From the NCBI GenBank assembly GCA_946184215.1, contig CAMHER010000106.1, forward strand, positions 1 through 6,593: a stretch of DNA of 6,593 bases, read 5' to 3'. The translations under genes and the position numbers were made by a program. The notes beneath the pieces are model-generated. The model was given only the letters and a program-made list of their open reading frames with translations, was not told the DNA's origin and ran no database searches. This document shows, piece by piece, positions 6,589 through 6,593 of this stretch; the stretch's first letter is position 1; each line of letters starts with the position of its first letter. The DNA is from an uncultured Clostridia bacterium (GTDB lineage Bacteria > Bacillota > Clostridia > Oscillospirales > Oscillospiraceae).

Positions 6589-6593
6589 GACAA

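Noticed and set aside
1..6593. CRISPR arrays, tRNA or rRNA genes, insertion sequences
   Set aside because: No regularly spaced repeats, no tRNA-like or rRNA-like segments, and no transposase-like reading frame were seen; genes fill nearly the whole window.

Overview
The window is a GC-rich stretch of bacterial chromosome with six genes, all on the + strand and almost without gaps. Gene content and order (gyrB then gyrA, a GyrB without the large enterobacterial insert, strong GGAGG-type ribosome binding sites, a TTG start) fit a Gram-positive member of the Firmicutes. The GyrA and GyrB residue choices resemble what I remember of GC-rich gut Clostridia (Oscillospiraceae/Ruminococcaceae), but that placement is an inference from memory, not from a search.

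Region 1 (1-3699) looks like one transcription unit. It holds the C-terminal third of gyrB (cut by the left window edge), complete gyrA 16 bases later, and a small two-helix membrane protein with a SHOCT-like C-terminal tail. Together GyrB and GyrA form the A2B2 DNA gyrase that introduces negative supercoils. I can assign no function to the small membrane protein.

Region 2 (3700-3794) is the only real intergenic gap. It is 95 bases at about 44% GC by hand count, clearly poorer in GC than the genes. It contains a long interrupted inverted repeat (3703-3756), preceded by a short GC hairpin over the stop codon of the upstream gene. There is no clear T-run, no convincing promoter and no Shine-Dalgarno site for the next gene.

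Region 3 (3795-6588) is a tightly coupled set: rnhA (ribonuclease HI), an MsbA/LmrA-type ABC half-transporter that starts at a TTG overlapping the rnhA stop, and a GNAT-type acetyltransferase whose start overlaps the transporter stop. The overlaps point to co-transcription and translational coupling.

This is mainly a housekeeping region and I see no new multi-gene system. The points that deserve a second look are the structured GC-poor element before rnhA, the unusual residues at drug-contact positions of both gyrase subunits, and the small membrane protein following gyrA.
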